Notes under the pieces: generated by a model
The model's database searches: none
Told to the model about the DNA's origin: nothing
Seen by the model: the letters and a program-made list of their open reading frames with translations, nothing else
Shown: piece by piece, positions 1 to 6,136 of the stretch
How positions within the stretch are numbered: the first letter of the stretch is position 1
Layout of the letters: every line of letters starts with the position of its first letter
Made by a program: the position numbers and the translations under genes
Source: Microcaldota archaeon
GTDB lineage: Archaea; Micrarchaeota; Micrarchaeia; Micrarchaeales; CABMGC01
Reading direction: 5' to 3'
Assembly: GCA_021846005.1 (NCBI GenBank)
Contig: JAJZIZ010000019.1
Coordinates: 1-12,909, forward strand
DNA: 12,909 nt

Positions 1-2
1 AG

Positions 3-863
3 AACCTTTTTGACATAATCAGAAAGGCAGGAAGCTGTGCCAACATATATCCAGAAGACAAGTATACGATAGTCAAGGCGCTGCAGAGCCACCGCAAGAT
101 AACAGGCATGACTGGCGACGGCATAAATGATGCTCCGGCCCTCAAGCAGGCAGAGGTGGGCATTGCAGTAAGCAACGCCACAGACGTGGCTAAAAGCGCG
201 GCGGCGATGGTGATAACAAAGAAAGGCATAGCAGTCATAATAGAAGCCATCAAGGAAAGCAGAAGAATATTCGAAAGAATGCTTACATATGCGATGACTA
301 AGATATCCAGAGTGGTACAGACCATAGGATTCATCGCTATACTCTTCTTAGGAATGCATGGTTTTGTAGGCATTACACCGTTCCTGCTGATACTGCTGAT
401 GTTCACCAATGACATAGCCAACATAGCAATAGCCACCGATAATGTGGCTTATTCCATGTCTCCAGACACATGGAAAGTCAGGTCAATAATGTATACAATG
501 GTGGCGTTGGGAGGAATAATGATTGTTGAAATGCTTTTGCTTGTGCCTTTGAAGGCAACGCTTGGGCTTACGGTGGTGCAGTTCCAGACGTGCGCATTCC
601 TGCTTCTTGACATATCCAACAAATTTGTGATATTTAACATGAGGACAAAGAAACCATTTTGGAAGGCTTCGAGACCCAGCAACATACTTCTGGCAAGTTC
701 AGCAGGAGGGATAGTGGCAGGATTGGCATTTGCCTATTTCGGCATATTCGTCTCTAGAGTGAATATCACCCCCATACTTGCAGTTGCAGGGATTTCGATA
801 CTCTTTCTTTTTGTTGTGGATTTTGCGAAGGTAGCATTATTTAATAGATTTGAGATAGAATAA
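3..863 (+). CDS. Plasma-membrane proton-efflux type P-type ATPase, C-terminal part (5' end outside window)
   Basis: The last 286 residues of a P-type ATPase are present and the reading frame is open from the window edge. The P-domain hinge MTGDGINDAPALKQAEVG lies at residues 36-53 and binds Mg2+ next to the phosphorylated Asp, which lies outside the window. It is followed by AVSNATDVAKSAA, typical of the type IIIA H+-ATPase group. Six hydrophobic segments follow (about residues 85-280), matching M5-M10 and containing FTNDIANIAIATDNV, where family members have a similar ND...ATDNV stretch, and an RTKKPFW loop. By family the enzyme exports protons using ATP, which would help an acidophile keep its cytoplasm near neutral; this role is inferred. 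The MBL-fold gene follows after 17 bases and is probably co-transcribed. The class is well supported; the transported ion is not proven by the sequence seen. Confidence 0.93.
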   Translation, partial: NLFDIIRKAGSCANIYPEDKYTIVKALQSHRKITGMTGDGINDAPALKQAEVGIAVSNATDVAKSAAAMVITKKGIAVIIEAIKESRRIFERMLTYAMTKISRVVQTIGFIAILFLGMHGFVGITPFLLILLMFTNDIANIAIATDNVAYSMSPDTWKVRSIMYTMVALGGIMIVEMLLLVPLKATLGLTVVQFQTCAFLLLDISNKFVIFNMRTKKPFWKASRPSNILLASSAGGIVAGLAFAYFGIFVSRVNITPILAVAGISILFLFVVDFAKVALFNRFEIE

Positions 864-880
864 TAATACAGGAAGATATT

Positions 881-1534
881 ATGGAATTTGATTTTCTGAA
901 GTGGATAGGACACGCCTCGTTCGTTCTTGATGTAAATGGAAAGACAGTGTACATAGATCCTTTCAAGATACCCGAGGATTCGAGGAAAGCCGATGCGATA
1001 TTGATAACGCACCCGCATTTCGACCATATGAATATGGAAGACATTAGCAAGATAGCAGGAAACGAAACGCAGATATTCGTGACAAAAGACAGCGTGGACA
1101 AGATACCCATAGGTAAGGTCGTAGGAGTTGAGCCCAACAAAGAATATTCGTCAAACATACTCAAGTTTAGTACCATACCCGCATACAATACAGCGGCGGA
1201 TAGGCTTGACAAGCATCCTAAGGCCAACGGATGGGTCGGATACATACTTGACACAGGCAATGCCAAAATATACCACGCTGGCGATACCGATTTTGTACCT
1301 GAAATGGAAAAGATAAAGGTAGATCTTGCGCTTCTCCCGATGAGCGGCACATATACAATGGATCCCGAAGAAGCTATAAGCGCCGCTTTGAGAATTGACG
1401 CAGAGAAAGTTGCCCCCATGCATTACAAGGCCGTGCTTGGCCTGGAAAAGTCAAAGGAAGCTGAGGATAACTTCAGAAGGCGAATAAGCAACAGCATGAT
1501 AATGAAGGAGATTCAGGAACCCTTCATATTCTGA
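881..1534 (+). CDS. Metallo-beta-lactamase-fold metal-dependent hydrolase (UlaG/UPF0173-like)
   Basis: This 217-residue protein has the full metal-binding set of the MBL fold. HPHFDH at residues 44-49 supplies H44, H46, D48 and H49; HAGDTD at 132-137 supplies H132 and the bridging D135; and H181 in APMHYK is the last ligand. The N-terminal GHASF...IDPF pattern (10-28) is typical of the UlaG/UPF0173 group of small cytoplasmic hydrolases. Members include L-ascorbate-6-phosphate lactonase, but most are uncharacterised, so the substrate cannot be named. The start is the ATG at 881, preceded by AGGAAGAT at 870-877 as a reasonable ribosome binding site. It lies 17 bases after the P-type ATPase stop. 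Its last 22 bases overlap the 3' end of ksgA on the other strand. Confidence 0.9.
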   Translation: MEFDFLKWIGHASFVLDVNGKTVYIDPFKIPEDSRKADAILITHPHFDHMNMEDISKIAGNETQIFVTKDSVDKIPIGKVVGVEPNKEYSSNILKFSTIPAYNTAADRLDKHPKANGWVGYILDTGNAKIYHAGDTDFVPEMEKIKVDLALLPMSGTYTMDPEEAISAALRIDAEKVAPMHYKAVLGLEKSKEAEDNFRRRISNSMIMKEIQEPFIF

Positions 1535-2304
1535 AAGGATATGATGCGCCTGGCAAGAAGGAGCAGCTCCTCGGGACTCATCGAGAATATGCGTCTTTTG
1601 GAGTATATGTCTTCAGAAGAGAGTGCATCTGCTACCTCTTTGCCCGTGTGAAGCGATGATTCTGAATCCAATATGGCGCGCCTCACTGTTTTTTTCTTGT
1701 GCTGCATGAGTGCATTTATAACACGCCATTCACCTTCCGTAATATCTGCTCCCTCCTTCGGCTTGAGGTAAATTATCTCGGAATCTATTGAAGGGATGGG
1801 ATTAAAGTTTCCCTTGTCAACTACCATTATCTCACTTATGCTTAACGATAGCGATGAGAATACGCTCAGTTTGGTATAATCCCTTGTTCCAGGAGCGGCC
1901 ATCATATGGCCTACAAACTCTTTTTGAAGGCAGAGAATGGCTTCCTTTCGGTGTTTTACCAACCAGGATATCACCTCGCTGGAAATTACATATGGTATGT
2001 TGGATATGACTATGTCAATGGCTGCAGGATCTAATTCCTGATCGGTGAGGTCCAAAAAGTCCGCATTGAGCAATGCCAGATTTTCAAAATTGAAGTTGCG
2101 CCTGAGCTCATCATACAGCAGTTTGTCTTTCTCCACCGCTATTACTTTCTTGGCCTTTCCGCAAAGCTCCAAGGTCAATATCCCATGCCCTGGCCCTATT
2201 TCCAGGACATTCTTCCCATAGGCATGTTCGGCCTCATTTAGAGCTATATCACGATTGACAAGGAATACCTGGCCCATCTTGGTCATTTTGAATTTTTTCA
2301 GCAT
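1513..2304 (-). CDS. ksgA: 16S rRNA (adenine-N6,N6)-dimethyltransferase, KsgA/Dim1 family
   Basis: A 263-residue SAM-dependent methyltransferase, the usual size for the family. GQVFLVN (11-17) matches the GQ-F-L N-terminal motif, LEIGPGHG (34-41) is the SAM-binding loop, VEKD (57-60) has the ribose-binding acidic residue, NADFLD (80-85) touches the adenine, and NIPY (102-105) is the catalytic N-x-PY motif that positions the target adenine. LQKEF (126-130) and NPIPSIDSEI (168-177) are further family signatures. It dimethylates two adjacent adenines in helix 45 of 16S rRNA late in small-subunit assembly. The ATG at 2304 is chosen because a TATA-like box is centred about 26 bases upstream, suggesting a leaderless message; Met7 and Met10 are possible later starts. 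It diverges from the pilin-like gene and overlaps the MBL gene tail-to-tail. Confidence 0.95.
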   Translation of the reverse strand: MLKKFKMTKMGQVFLVNRDIALNEAEHAYGKNVLEIGPGHGILTLELCGKAKKVIAVEKDKLLYDELRRNFNFENLALLNADFLDLTDQELDPAAIDIVISNIPYVISSEVISWLVKHRKEAILCLQKEFVGHMMAAPGTRDYTKLSVFSSLSLSISEIMVVDKGNFNPIPSIDSEIIYLKPKEGADITEGEWRVINALMQHKKKTVRRAILDSESSLHTGKEVADALSSEDIYSKRRIFSMSPEELLLLARRIISFQNMKGS

Positions 2305-2326
2305 GGATAGATAATATACGTTTCAA

Positions 2327-2334
2327 GCTTATAG
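2327..2334 (-). promoter_or_regulatory. TATA-like box for ksgA
   Basis: On the minus strand the sequence reads CTATAAGC, preceded by an A-run, with its centre 26-27 bases from the ATG at 2304. This is the spacing expected if transcription starts at or next to the start codon. It fits a leaderless archaeal mRNA. Confidence 0.55.
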
Positions 2335-2362
2335 TTTTTTGTCTTGTTTGGAGCAAAGATAG

Positions 2363-2370
2363 TATTTTTA
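2363..2370 (+). promoter_or_regulatory. TATA-like box for the pilin-like gene
   Basis: TATTTTTA is centred about 28 bases before the ATG at 2395, with a purine-rich GCAAAGATAG just upstream that could be a BRE. No Shine-Dalgarno motif lies before the start, so a leaderless transcript is likely. Together with the opposite box for ksgA it makes this 90-base gap a divergent promoter region. Confidence 0.55.
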
Positions 2371-2394
2371 AGATGAGCATTCCATTAGTCGGTA

Positions 2395-3441
2395 ATGGCA
2401 AGATACGGCAAGTCCCAATCGGCTATCGAATTCATGACTACGTACAGCTTTGTAGTGATAATCCTGATATCTTCGATTCTGGTCGTTTTCTTTTTGGTTT
2501 CTTCTACAAGGACCGACATAGGCGCACAATGCACAGGATATGGATCCGTTTCCTGCAGCCAGGTAAGCATATACTCAGGAAGGGGGAGCAGTTTCTCGCT
2601 TGTGACCATGGTTGTGGACAATGGGCAGAATGCACCAATTGAAGTGTCCAACGTGATAGTAAGCTACAGGGAGGTTGCCTACACAGGAATATGCGCGCCG
2701 GAAAGACTTCTCCAAGGAGAAGAAGCAGTCTGCCTTGCCAAGATAAACAAGGGATTTGTAATAGGAAAAGCAGTGCAGGGTTATTTCAGCATAAATGCAG
2801 ATTACTGCAATTCCCAGCTAGTCAACCTCAACACGTGCAATGAAAGCGTAAGTTATGCGGGTTCGTTTTATGCTTATTCCCAGCCGTTCCAAACCCCAAT
2901 ATACAGCGTCATAGCAGAAGCAGGCAACTATACCACACAGCTGCCCCAATATAGCAGCTCGCCATATCTGCCCACAAAGTACAGGACAGTAAACGATGGA
3001 GATTGGGTTCCCAGCACAAAAGGTAATTCGTTCACTTATGCGTTTGCAACAACTGGAACTTCTGGAGATTACCTTGGCTCGCCATCGTCGCAGTTCCCGC
3101 AGAGCCTTTATTACCTGAATAGCAACGCAGTATCATGCTCGCCGCCTTATAATACAACGCTTTCAATGGCATCAACAGGGATATATCTGGATTATCCGAC
3201 CTCAGTAACATTCAACGCTTTTGCAGATAATGCAATAGCCGCATGGTACCAGGCTTCCGGGTCGAGCACATGGAATAGCATATATGGAAATTCAGGATGG
3301 GGAATTTCACCAGGATTTGGGCCTGCAAGCAATACAGTGACACTGGACAGCGGGCTTTATACTGTTGAAGTGGAATGGGCCAACACGTGCGGCCCTGGAA
3401 TCCAGGCGTTCCAGGTATCAGGCAATGGGGTCTTCGGTTAG
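2395..3441 (+). CDS. Secreted pilin-like protein with class III (archaellin/pilin-type) signal peptide
   Basis: This 348-residue protein starts MARYGKSQSAIEFMTTYS, followed by a hydrophobic helix at about 18-36. That is the archaeal class III signal peptide: a short basic leader, probably cut near G5-Q8 by a prepilin/archaellin peptidase, then the Q-S-A-I-E-F assembly helix. The mature part (about 40-348) is Ser/Thr/Asn/Tyr-rich and beta-like with no further membrane helix. It carries eight cysteines (46, 54, 100, 113, 138, 148, 248, 332), an even number that could form disulfides outside the cell. Residues about 40-160 resemble a small beta-sandwich. Residues about 190-348 look like a second domain, with a strand-rich pattern near FADNAIAAWYQ (276-286) and YTVEVEWANTCG (322-333) that faintly recalls PA14-type folds. 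At three times the length of a minor pilin it may be a filament tip or adhesin. It is monocistronic, with its own promoter. Class confident, exact role unknown. Confidence 0.82.
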   Translation: MARYGKSQSAIEFMTTYSFVVIILISSILVVFFLVSSTRTDIGAQCTGYGSVSCSQVSIYSGRGSSFSLVTMVVDNGQNAPIEVSNVIVSYREVAYTGICAPERLLQGEEAVCLAKINKGFVIGKAVQGYFSINADYCNSQLVNLNTCNESVSYAGSFYAYSQPFQTPIYSVIAEAGNYTTQLPQYSSSPYLPTKYRTVNDGDWVPSTKGNSFTYAFATTGTSGDYLGSPSSQFPQSLYYLNSNAVSCSPPYNTTLSMASTGIYLDYPTSVTFNAFADNAIAAWYQASGSSTWNSIYGNSGWGISPGFGPASNTVTLDSGLYTVEVEWANTCGPGIQAFQVSGNGVFG

Positions 3442-3520
3442 TCTTTAGCAATGTGTTCTCTTTTCAGTAACGCTTATTGCCAGTTTCCAGTTTCGGCTGC
3501 AAATCCTTGAACGCAGATGG

Positions 3521-3528
3521 TTTTATAT
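3521..3528 (+). promoter_or_regulatory. TATA-like box for priL
   Basis: TTTTATAT is centred about 26 bases before the ATG at 3551, with no Shine-Dalgarno motif in between. This again suggests a leaderless transcript, here heading the priL / zinc-finger / spermidine-synthase-like operon. Confidence 0.6.
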
Positions 3529-3550
3529 CCTTTAAAACTTTTAGATAATC

Positions 3551-4495
3551 ATGGCAGTTTCTGAAGAGGATAGGCTGGACCGCGCCTACAAATACCCATT
3601 CCTTAAGGATTCAAAGGCGCTTGTACATGAAACCAATCCGCCATTCAGCCAGAGGCACATGGAAGAAGGCAGATCCAGGGTGGAAAAGGCGCTGTTGGAG
3701 GGGAAAATAGGTTTCTACAAGACCAACATAAAAGACGTCAAGTATGCGCACCTTATGAGCTATGTCTATGCCAGAATGCTTGTCAGCGCCATAGGCAGGA
3801 AGGGAGAGGTGCTCAGATATGCTGACGCAGAATCCAAGAGATCTGCAGATGCGCTGAAGGTCGCCGGAGAAGAAGAGATACTGGCAGTGGCTTCTGAACT
3901 TGGAGGGGAGATATTCAGAGATGCTGGAAATTTCTATATGCCCTTTGAAAAATACCTCAGATACGCTCCGGATAACAAAGCCTTTGCGCTCTCGCTGCAG
4001 GAACTTGACAAAGGAAAGGTAATAATGGGCGAGCGGCTTGCCATAGGAATACTAAGAAGAATTATAAGAAAGGAAATCATGAAGAATCTTCCGATACCCA
4101 GAAAAGAACTGCCAAAAGAGATCATTGAATGTTCTTTGAAAATAAAGCTTCCTGAAGTAAAACTGGAAGGAGCGGCCGAGGCGCCTGGGAGGTATCGTTG
4201 GATAGAAAAACTGCTTGCCACGCCGATTCCCGATGTCAGGCATAGGACAGTCAACCTTGTGCTCGCGCCATATCTCACCAACATAAGGAAGATGAGTGAA
4301 GTAGACGCTGTAAGGGTCATAATAGATTACATAAACAAGTGCAAAGAGATAGAACCGAATACTAATGTGAACGAAAGCTACATAAGATACCAATGCAGAT
4401 ATGCAAAAAGCAAGGGAATGAAGCCTCTCTCCAAGGAGAATGCAAAGGAACTTTACGGGAACCTGATAGATCTTGAAGAACTTTCAAATAGATGA
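3551..4495 (+). CDS. priL: DNA primase large subunit PriL with a cysteine-less, PriX-like C-terminal domain
   Basis: The 314-residue protein is recognised by its N-terminal half: a YPFLKD start at 15-20 and the MSYVYARMLVSAIG...RYADAESKRSADAL helical core (69-102). The ELGGEIFRDAGNFYMPFEKYL stretch (116-136) also follows the archaeal PriL pattern. PriL pairs with the catalytic subunit PriS to make RNA/DNA primers and helps begin and count primer length. The usual C-terminal domain holds a [4Fe-4S] cluster on four cysteines. Here only three cysteines exist in the whole protein (194, 264, 282), and none sits in the expected pattern. Instead the C-terminus (213-300) reads YRWIEKLL...PDVRHRTVNLVLAPYLTNI...INKC...RYQCRYAK, resembling PriX, the Fe-S-free paralogue of this domain known from Sulfolobales. 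A leaderless start at ATG 3551 is supported by the TATA box. It heads a three-gene operon. Confidence 0.85.
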   Translation: MAVSEEDRLDRAYKYPFLKDSKALVHETNPPFSQRHMEEGRSRVEKALLEGKIGFYKTNIKDVKYAHLMSYVYARMLVSAIGRKGEVLRYADAESKRSADALKVAGEEEILAVASELGGEIFRDAGNFYMPFEKYLRYAPDNKAFALSLQELDKGKVIMGERLAIGILRRIIRKEIMKNLPIPRKELPKEIIECSLKIKLPEVKLEGAAEAPGRYRWIEKLLATPIPDVRHRTVNLVLAPYLTNIRKMSEVDAVRVIIDYINKCKEIEPNTNVNESYIRYQCRYAKSKGMKPLSKENAKELYGNLIDLEELSNR

Positions 4496-4499
4496 ATTG

Positions 4500-4649
4500 A
4501 TGGAAGGGTTGTGTCATGTGTGCGGGCGCCTGGCGTCTAATGTCTGCTCTCTCTGCGGCAGGCTTGTCTGTGATCGGGATTATGACAGAGAAACTGGCAC
4601 GTGCAGAATGCACGCGCATGGAAGGCATCTGAAGGGGAAAAGAACATGA
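4500..4649 (+). CDS. 49-residue zinc-finger protein (HIT/B-box-like)
   Basis: This short frame begins with ATG four bases after the priL stop and encodes 49 residues. Its ligand pattern is clear: C5-x2-C8, C16-x2-C19, C24, C35-x2-H38 and H40. Eight Cys/His ligands in this order suggest two zinc ions in a cross-brace like HIT or B-box fingers, which act in protein or nucleic-acid contacts. The tail (41-49) is basic. Its stop codon overlaps the start of the next gene (ATGA at 4646-4649), so the two are probably translated together. No exact function can be named; a partner role with the neighbouring methyltransferase-fold protein or with the primase is speculation. The cysteine spacing and two-sided gene packing make a real gene likely. 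Confidence 0.78.
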   Translation: MEGLCHVCGRLASNVCSLCGRLVCDRDYDRETGTCRMHAHGRHLKGKRT

Positions 4650-5434
4650 GCCTTGAAGAGACTATATACAAAATTCTCGGATGGAAGGTCCTCGCGTCGG
4701 CAAAGATAGGAGGAAAAGACGTGGTAGTAGTAAGAAAAAAGAACAGAGTGGAGCTCGTATACGATCACATAATACATTCGCAGATTTTTGACGAAAGCAT
4801 ATTTACACATCAGTATTGGGATTATCTCTTGCCGCTTCCTGCGATGTTCCGCAGGCCGCGTGTCCTGATAATGGGACTCGGCGGAGGCACTATGCCATAC
4901 CAGATGAAGAAAATATTCGGGAAGAAGGTCTTGATAGAGGTTGTGGAAAAGAGCCCGGAAATGGTTAAGCTCTCTAAAACTTTCCTGCCAAAGAAACTGG
5001 ATGCGAAAATAACAATTTCCGAAGGAATATCGTATGTCAGGAAAAAGAGATCCGAATACGACATAATAATATCAGACATATATGTGGGTGGACGCATACC
5101 GGAAGAACTTTACCTGAAGAAAAGCGCCAAATACGTCCATGGTGCCCTTTCCAAAGATGGAATTTTTGCAGTGAACTACGCATTAACCATGAATTCTGCA
5201 ATAAGAAAGAAAGAGTTGCTTAGCATGCTTGGAAAATACTTCAAGGTTTATGAAATAGACTATCCAGGAGGCAGAGGCAATGAAATAATAATCTGTTCCA
5301 AAAAATATCTCTGCGATGAGATAATATCAGAAGTAAGCAATTATTTCAGCAATATTCCGGAGAGCAGATTCCTGGTCAAAGCATATTCTGGCATGAAGGA
5401 AGTGCGGCATTCCCATCCAAGACACACCGTCTAA
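4646..5434 (+). CDS. Spermidine-synthase-like protein (class I SAM-binding Rossmann fold)
   Basis: The 262-residue protein follows the layout of the polyamine aminopropyltransferase family. It has an N-terminal beta region with VYDHIIHSQIFDE (38-50), the nucleotide-binding loop VLIMGLGGGTMP (73-84), the acidic pair VVEKSPEMV (99-107), and DIIISDIYVGG (139-149), where true spermidine synthases have a D-S-S-D-P-like active site. The first Asp (D144) is kept but the second catalytic Asp is missing, so polyamine synthesis is doubtful and a methyltransferase or binding role is possible. The start is the ATG at 4646, which overlaps the zinc-finger stop and follows AAGGGG at 4632-4637. A GTG at 4601 would extend the frame into the zinc-finger gene and is less likely. 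The 3' end shares four bases with the minus-strand gene. Confidence 0.82.
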   Translation: MSLEETIYKILGWKVLASAKIGGKDVVVVRKKNRVELVYDHIIHSQIFDESIFTHQYWDYLLPLPAMFRRPRVLIMGLGGGTMPYQMKKIFGKKVLIEVVEKSPEMVKLSKTFLPKKLDAKITISEGISYVRKKRSEYDIIISDIYVGGRIPEELYLKKSAKYVHGALSKDGIFAVNYALTMNSAIRKKELLSMLGKYFKVYEIDYPGGRGNEIIICSKKYLCDEIISEVSNYFSNIPESRFLVKAYSGMKEVRHSHPRHTV

Positions 5435-5703
5435 AGCCCTTGAAAGTCTGACGCAGATGAATCCTCGGGAAATGCCCTGCCATTGTGTGCCTCGACAGGG
5501 AGGCCCGTTTCCCTGACTATGCGTATCAGTTCCGAAGTATCTATCATACGGTCTATGAATAGTTCAGTATACTCTATGTTTCCAGACCTTACTTTCTTTA
5601 TCTTGAAGGTCATTTGCTGGAACATGCCGCTTCTGAGAACCCTGATCCTGATAAATCCGGTTCGGATTATCTCCTTTGTTTTTTCAGTAAGTATATATGA
5701 CAT
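5431..5703 (-). CDS. Conserved-looking 90-residue protein of unknown function
   Basis: I do not recognise a named family. The protein is small, soluble and mixed charge, with no membrane segment and no cysteine. An N-terminal helix (MSYILTEKTKEII) is followed by beta-like stretches around FIRIRVLRSG and QQMTFKIKKVRSG, then by a helix near IDTSELIRIVRETG and a PVEAHNGRAFPE turn. The ATG at 5703 is chosen over an upstream GTG at 5727. A GTTTAAAC box sits about 28 bases before 5703, matching the leaderless spacing of other genes here, whereas 5727 would leave no room for it. The stop TAG overlaps the stop of the spermidine-synthase-like gene. The gene diverges from nuoA, so its product may share control with complex I, but no functional link is visible. 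Confidence 0.72.
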   Translation of the reverse strand: MSYILTEKTKEIIRTGFIRIRVLRSGMFQQMTFKIKKVRSGNIEYTELFIDRMIDTSELIRIVRETGLPVEAHNGRAFPEDSSASDFQGL

Positions 5704-5727
5704 TGTATCCGCAAGATTAAAAATCAC

Positions 5728-5735
5728 GTTTAAAC
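5728..5735 (-). promoter_or_regulatory. TATA-like palindrome GTTTAAAC before the 90-residue gene
   Basis: GTTTAAAC is a perfect 8-base palindrome centred about 28 bases from the ATG at 5703 on the minus strand. It could serve as the TATA element of a leaderless message. It lies inside the 79-base AT-rich divergent gap shared with nuoA. Confidence 0.5.
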
Positions 5736-5752
5736 TACTAATTATTACAAAA

Positions 5753-5760
5753 TATTAATA
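5753..5760 (+). promoter_or_regulatory. TATA-like box for the nuo operon
   Basis: TATTAATA is centred about 27 bases before the nuoA ATG at 5783. The surrounding sequence is very AT-rich, so the exact element is uncertain, but the spacing matches the other leaderless genes in the window. This would be the main promoter of the complex I operon. Confidence 0.5.
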
Positions 5761-5782
5761 AACTATTTATTCTATTTTATGT

Positions 5783-6136
5783 ATGGCTTCAGATTACCTT
5801 GCAATAGCAGTATTTGCCATATTTTCATTTTTATTCCCCATCTCACTGCTTGTCTTTTCCAAACTCATAAGGATAAGGAAGCCGCAGAATGAAGTGTCAA
5901 CCCTGAATTTTGAGAGCGCTGAAGAAAGCACAGGGAACAGGCTTACGATCATGAAAGAATATTTCCATTATTTTTCCGCATTTCTGGCTTTTGAGGTAAT
6001 AGCAGCGGTGATACTCGTGTGGGTCGTGACAGCCAGGGAGTTGAGCATGGAAGTAAATATTGCAATCATAGCGTTTGCAGTTTCAGGCTCTGTGCTGGAG
6101 CTCTTCTCCATTGCGCTTGCAACAAGAGGCAAATGA
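5783..6136 (+). CDS. nuoA: NADH-quinone oxidoreductase-like complex I subunit A (divergent)
   Basis: A 117-residue membrane protein in the right place at the head of the operon. It has three hydrophobic helices (about 5-28, 60-85, 92-113) joined by a loop with FESAEES (43-49), which stands for the family's YESG...loop near the quinone cavity. In the second helix the family's D-x-E carboxylate pair appears as FLAFEVIAA, with one Glu where the Asp normally is and Ile in the second position. NuoA forms part of the membrane-arm junction with NuoH, NuoJ and NuoK. The start is ATG 5783 on the strength of the TATA spacing; an ATG at 5779 is out of frame. Its stop overlaps the nuoB start. The identification rests on size, helix layout, loop motif and position, because sequence similarity by eye is weak. 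Confidence 0.82.
   Translation: MASDYLAIAVFAIFSFLFPISLLVFSKLIRIRKPQNEVSTLNFESAEESTGNRLTIMKEYFHYFSAFLAFEVIAAVILVWVVTARELSMEVNIAIIAFAVSGSVLELFSIALATRGK

Noticed and set aside
841..1419. 192-codon minus-strand frame opposite the MBL-fold hydrolase
   Set aside because: The plus strand encodes all the metal ligands of a known fold, and the minus translation is low-complexity Ser/Ile-rich with no motif. It is a shadow.
3442..3550. Possible terminator or small RNA between the pilin-like gene and priL
   Set aside because: The stretch is mildly T-rich, but I see no clear stem-loop and only short T-runs. Only the TATA-like box for priL is supported.
4601..4645. Upstream extension of the spermidine-synthase-like gene to a GTG at 4601
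   Set aside because: It would overlap the zinc-finger gene by about 50 bases. ATG 4646 gives the ATGA coupling and a ribosome binding site.
6019..6132. Upstream extension of nuoB to a GTG at 6019
   Set aside because: It would run 38 codons inside nuoA, and the added residues do not resemble a NuoB N-terminus. The ATG overlapping the nuoA stop is better.
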